DNA of 5,033 bases from Novosphingobium sp. (GTDB lineage: Bacteria; Pseudomonadota; Alphaproteobacteria; Sphingomonadales; Sphingomonadaceae): the NCBI GenBank assembly GCA_009885425.1, contig VFKS01000080.1:1-5033 (forward strand), in the 5' to 3' direction. Positions 4,962 to 5,033 of this stretch are shown piece after piece (position 1 is the first letter of the stretch; each line of letters opens with the position of its first letter). The notes under the pieces were generated by a model. It saw only the letters and a program-made list of their open reading frames with translations. It did not search any database and had not been told where the DNA came from. A program made the position numbers and the translations under genes.

Positions 4962-5033
4962 GCCACCCTCCCGTTTTCGTGCTGCAGGTTGCCTGCCCGC
5001 GCGCGCTGCGGCAAGTGGGAACCGTGTCTGCTA
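4958..5033 (-). CDS. Possible 3' end of an upstream gene overlapping the hydrolase start
   Basis: One minus-strand frame stays open from the window edge for 24 codons and ends in a TGA (4960-4958) that overlaps the hydrolase ATG as ATGA. Its residues end NLQHENGRVA. Third codon positions are mostly G or C (19 of 24), and the overlap mirrors the spacing of a coupled operon. The stretch is too short to identify, contains the rare Arg codons AGA and AGG, and could be open by chance in such GC-rich DNA. If it is not coding, these bases are the hydrolase 5' leader. Confidence 0.3.
   Translation of the reverse strand, partial: SRHGSHLPQRARAGNLQHENGRVA
4966..4972 (-). promoter_or_regulatory. Ribosome binding site of the metallo-hydrolase gene
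   Basis: GGGAGGG on the minus strand ends 4 nt before the ATG at 4961. It is the strongest Shine-Dalgarno match in the window and fixes the start. Confidence 0.75.

Noticed and set aside
4984..4996. GCAGG/CCTGC hairpin with a 3-base loop near the window edge
   Set aside because: It is short and likely by chance in GC-rich DNA, and it may lie inside the end of an upstream gene.
1..5033. CRISPR arrays, transposases, phage or defence genes
   Set aside because: No spaced direct repeats, transposase motifs or recognisable defence domains were seen on either strand.

Overview
The window looks like an alphaproteobacterium of the order Sphingomonadales (Sphingomonas, Novosphingobium or Erythrobacter type). 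This is inferred from three things: high-GC coding sequence, a small secreted DUF11-like protein of a type I associate with sphingomonads, and a short repeat (core ACAGGCTCAGCC) that I recall as abundant in those genomes. No database was searched.

Region 1 (1-3107, plus strand) is a tight operon. It holds the 3' end of the branched-chain 2-oxoacid dehydrogenase E1 alpha gene, the complete E1 beta and E2 genes, and a YdeI/OmdA-like protein. Spacing is translational-coupling style: a 4-nt ATGA overlap, then 4 nt, then 11 nt. E1 alpha and beta decarboxylate the oxoacids of Val, Leu and Ile using thiamine diphosphate. E2 moves the acyl group through its lipoyl arm to CoA. The expected E3 (lipoamide dehydrogenase) does not follow E2.

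Region 2 (3108-3554, minus strand) is a short secreted DUF11-like protein whose stop codon directly abuts the stop of the YdeI-like gene. Region 3 (3555-3794) is noncoding. It carries a TTAACCAT motif upstream of the DUF11-like gene and, on the plus strand, a promoter-like TTGACA with a small palindrome. Region 4 (3795-3871) is tRNA-Asp(GTC) with an encoded CCA. A perfect 11-bp inverted repeat encloses it, and a T-run follows.

Region 5 (3885-4961, minus strand) encodes a membrane-anchored metallo-beta-lactamase-fold hydrolase of the RNase Z/arylsulfatase-like type, converging on the tRNA. A possible fragment of an upstream gene overlaps its start by ATGA at the window edge.

I see no defence system, phage, transposase or CRISPR. 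The two signals most worth following up are the REPIN-like inverted repeat pair translated in frame inside the E2 linker, and the leader/trailer inverted repeat around tRNA-Asp.
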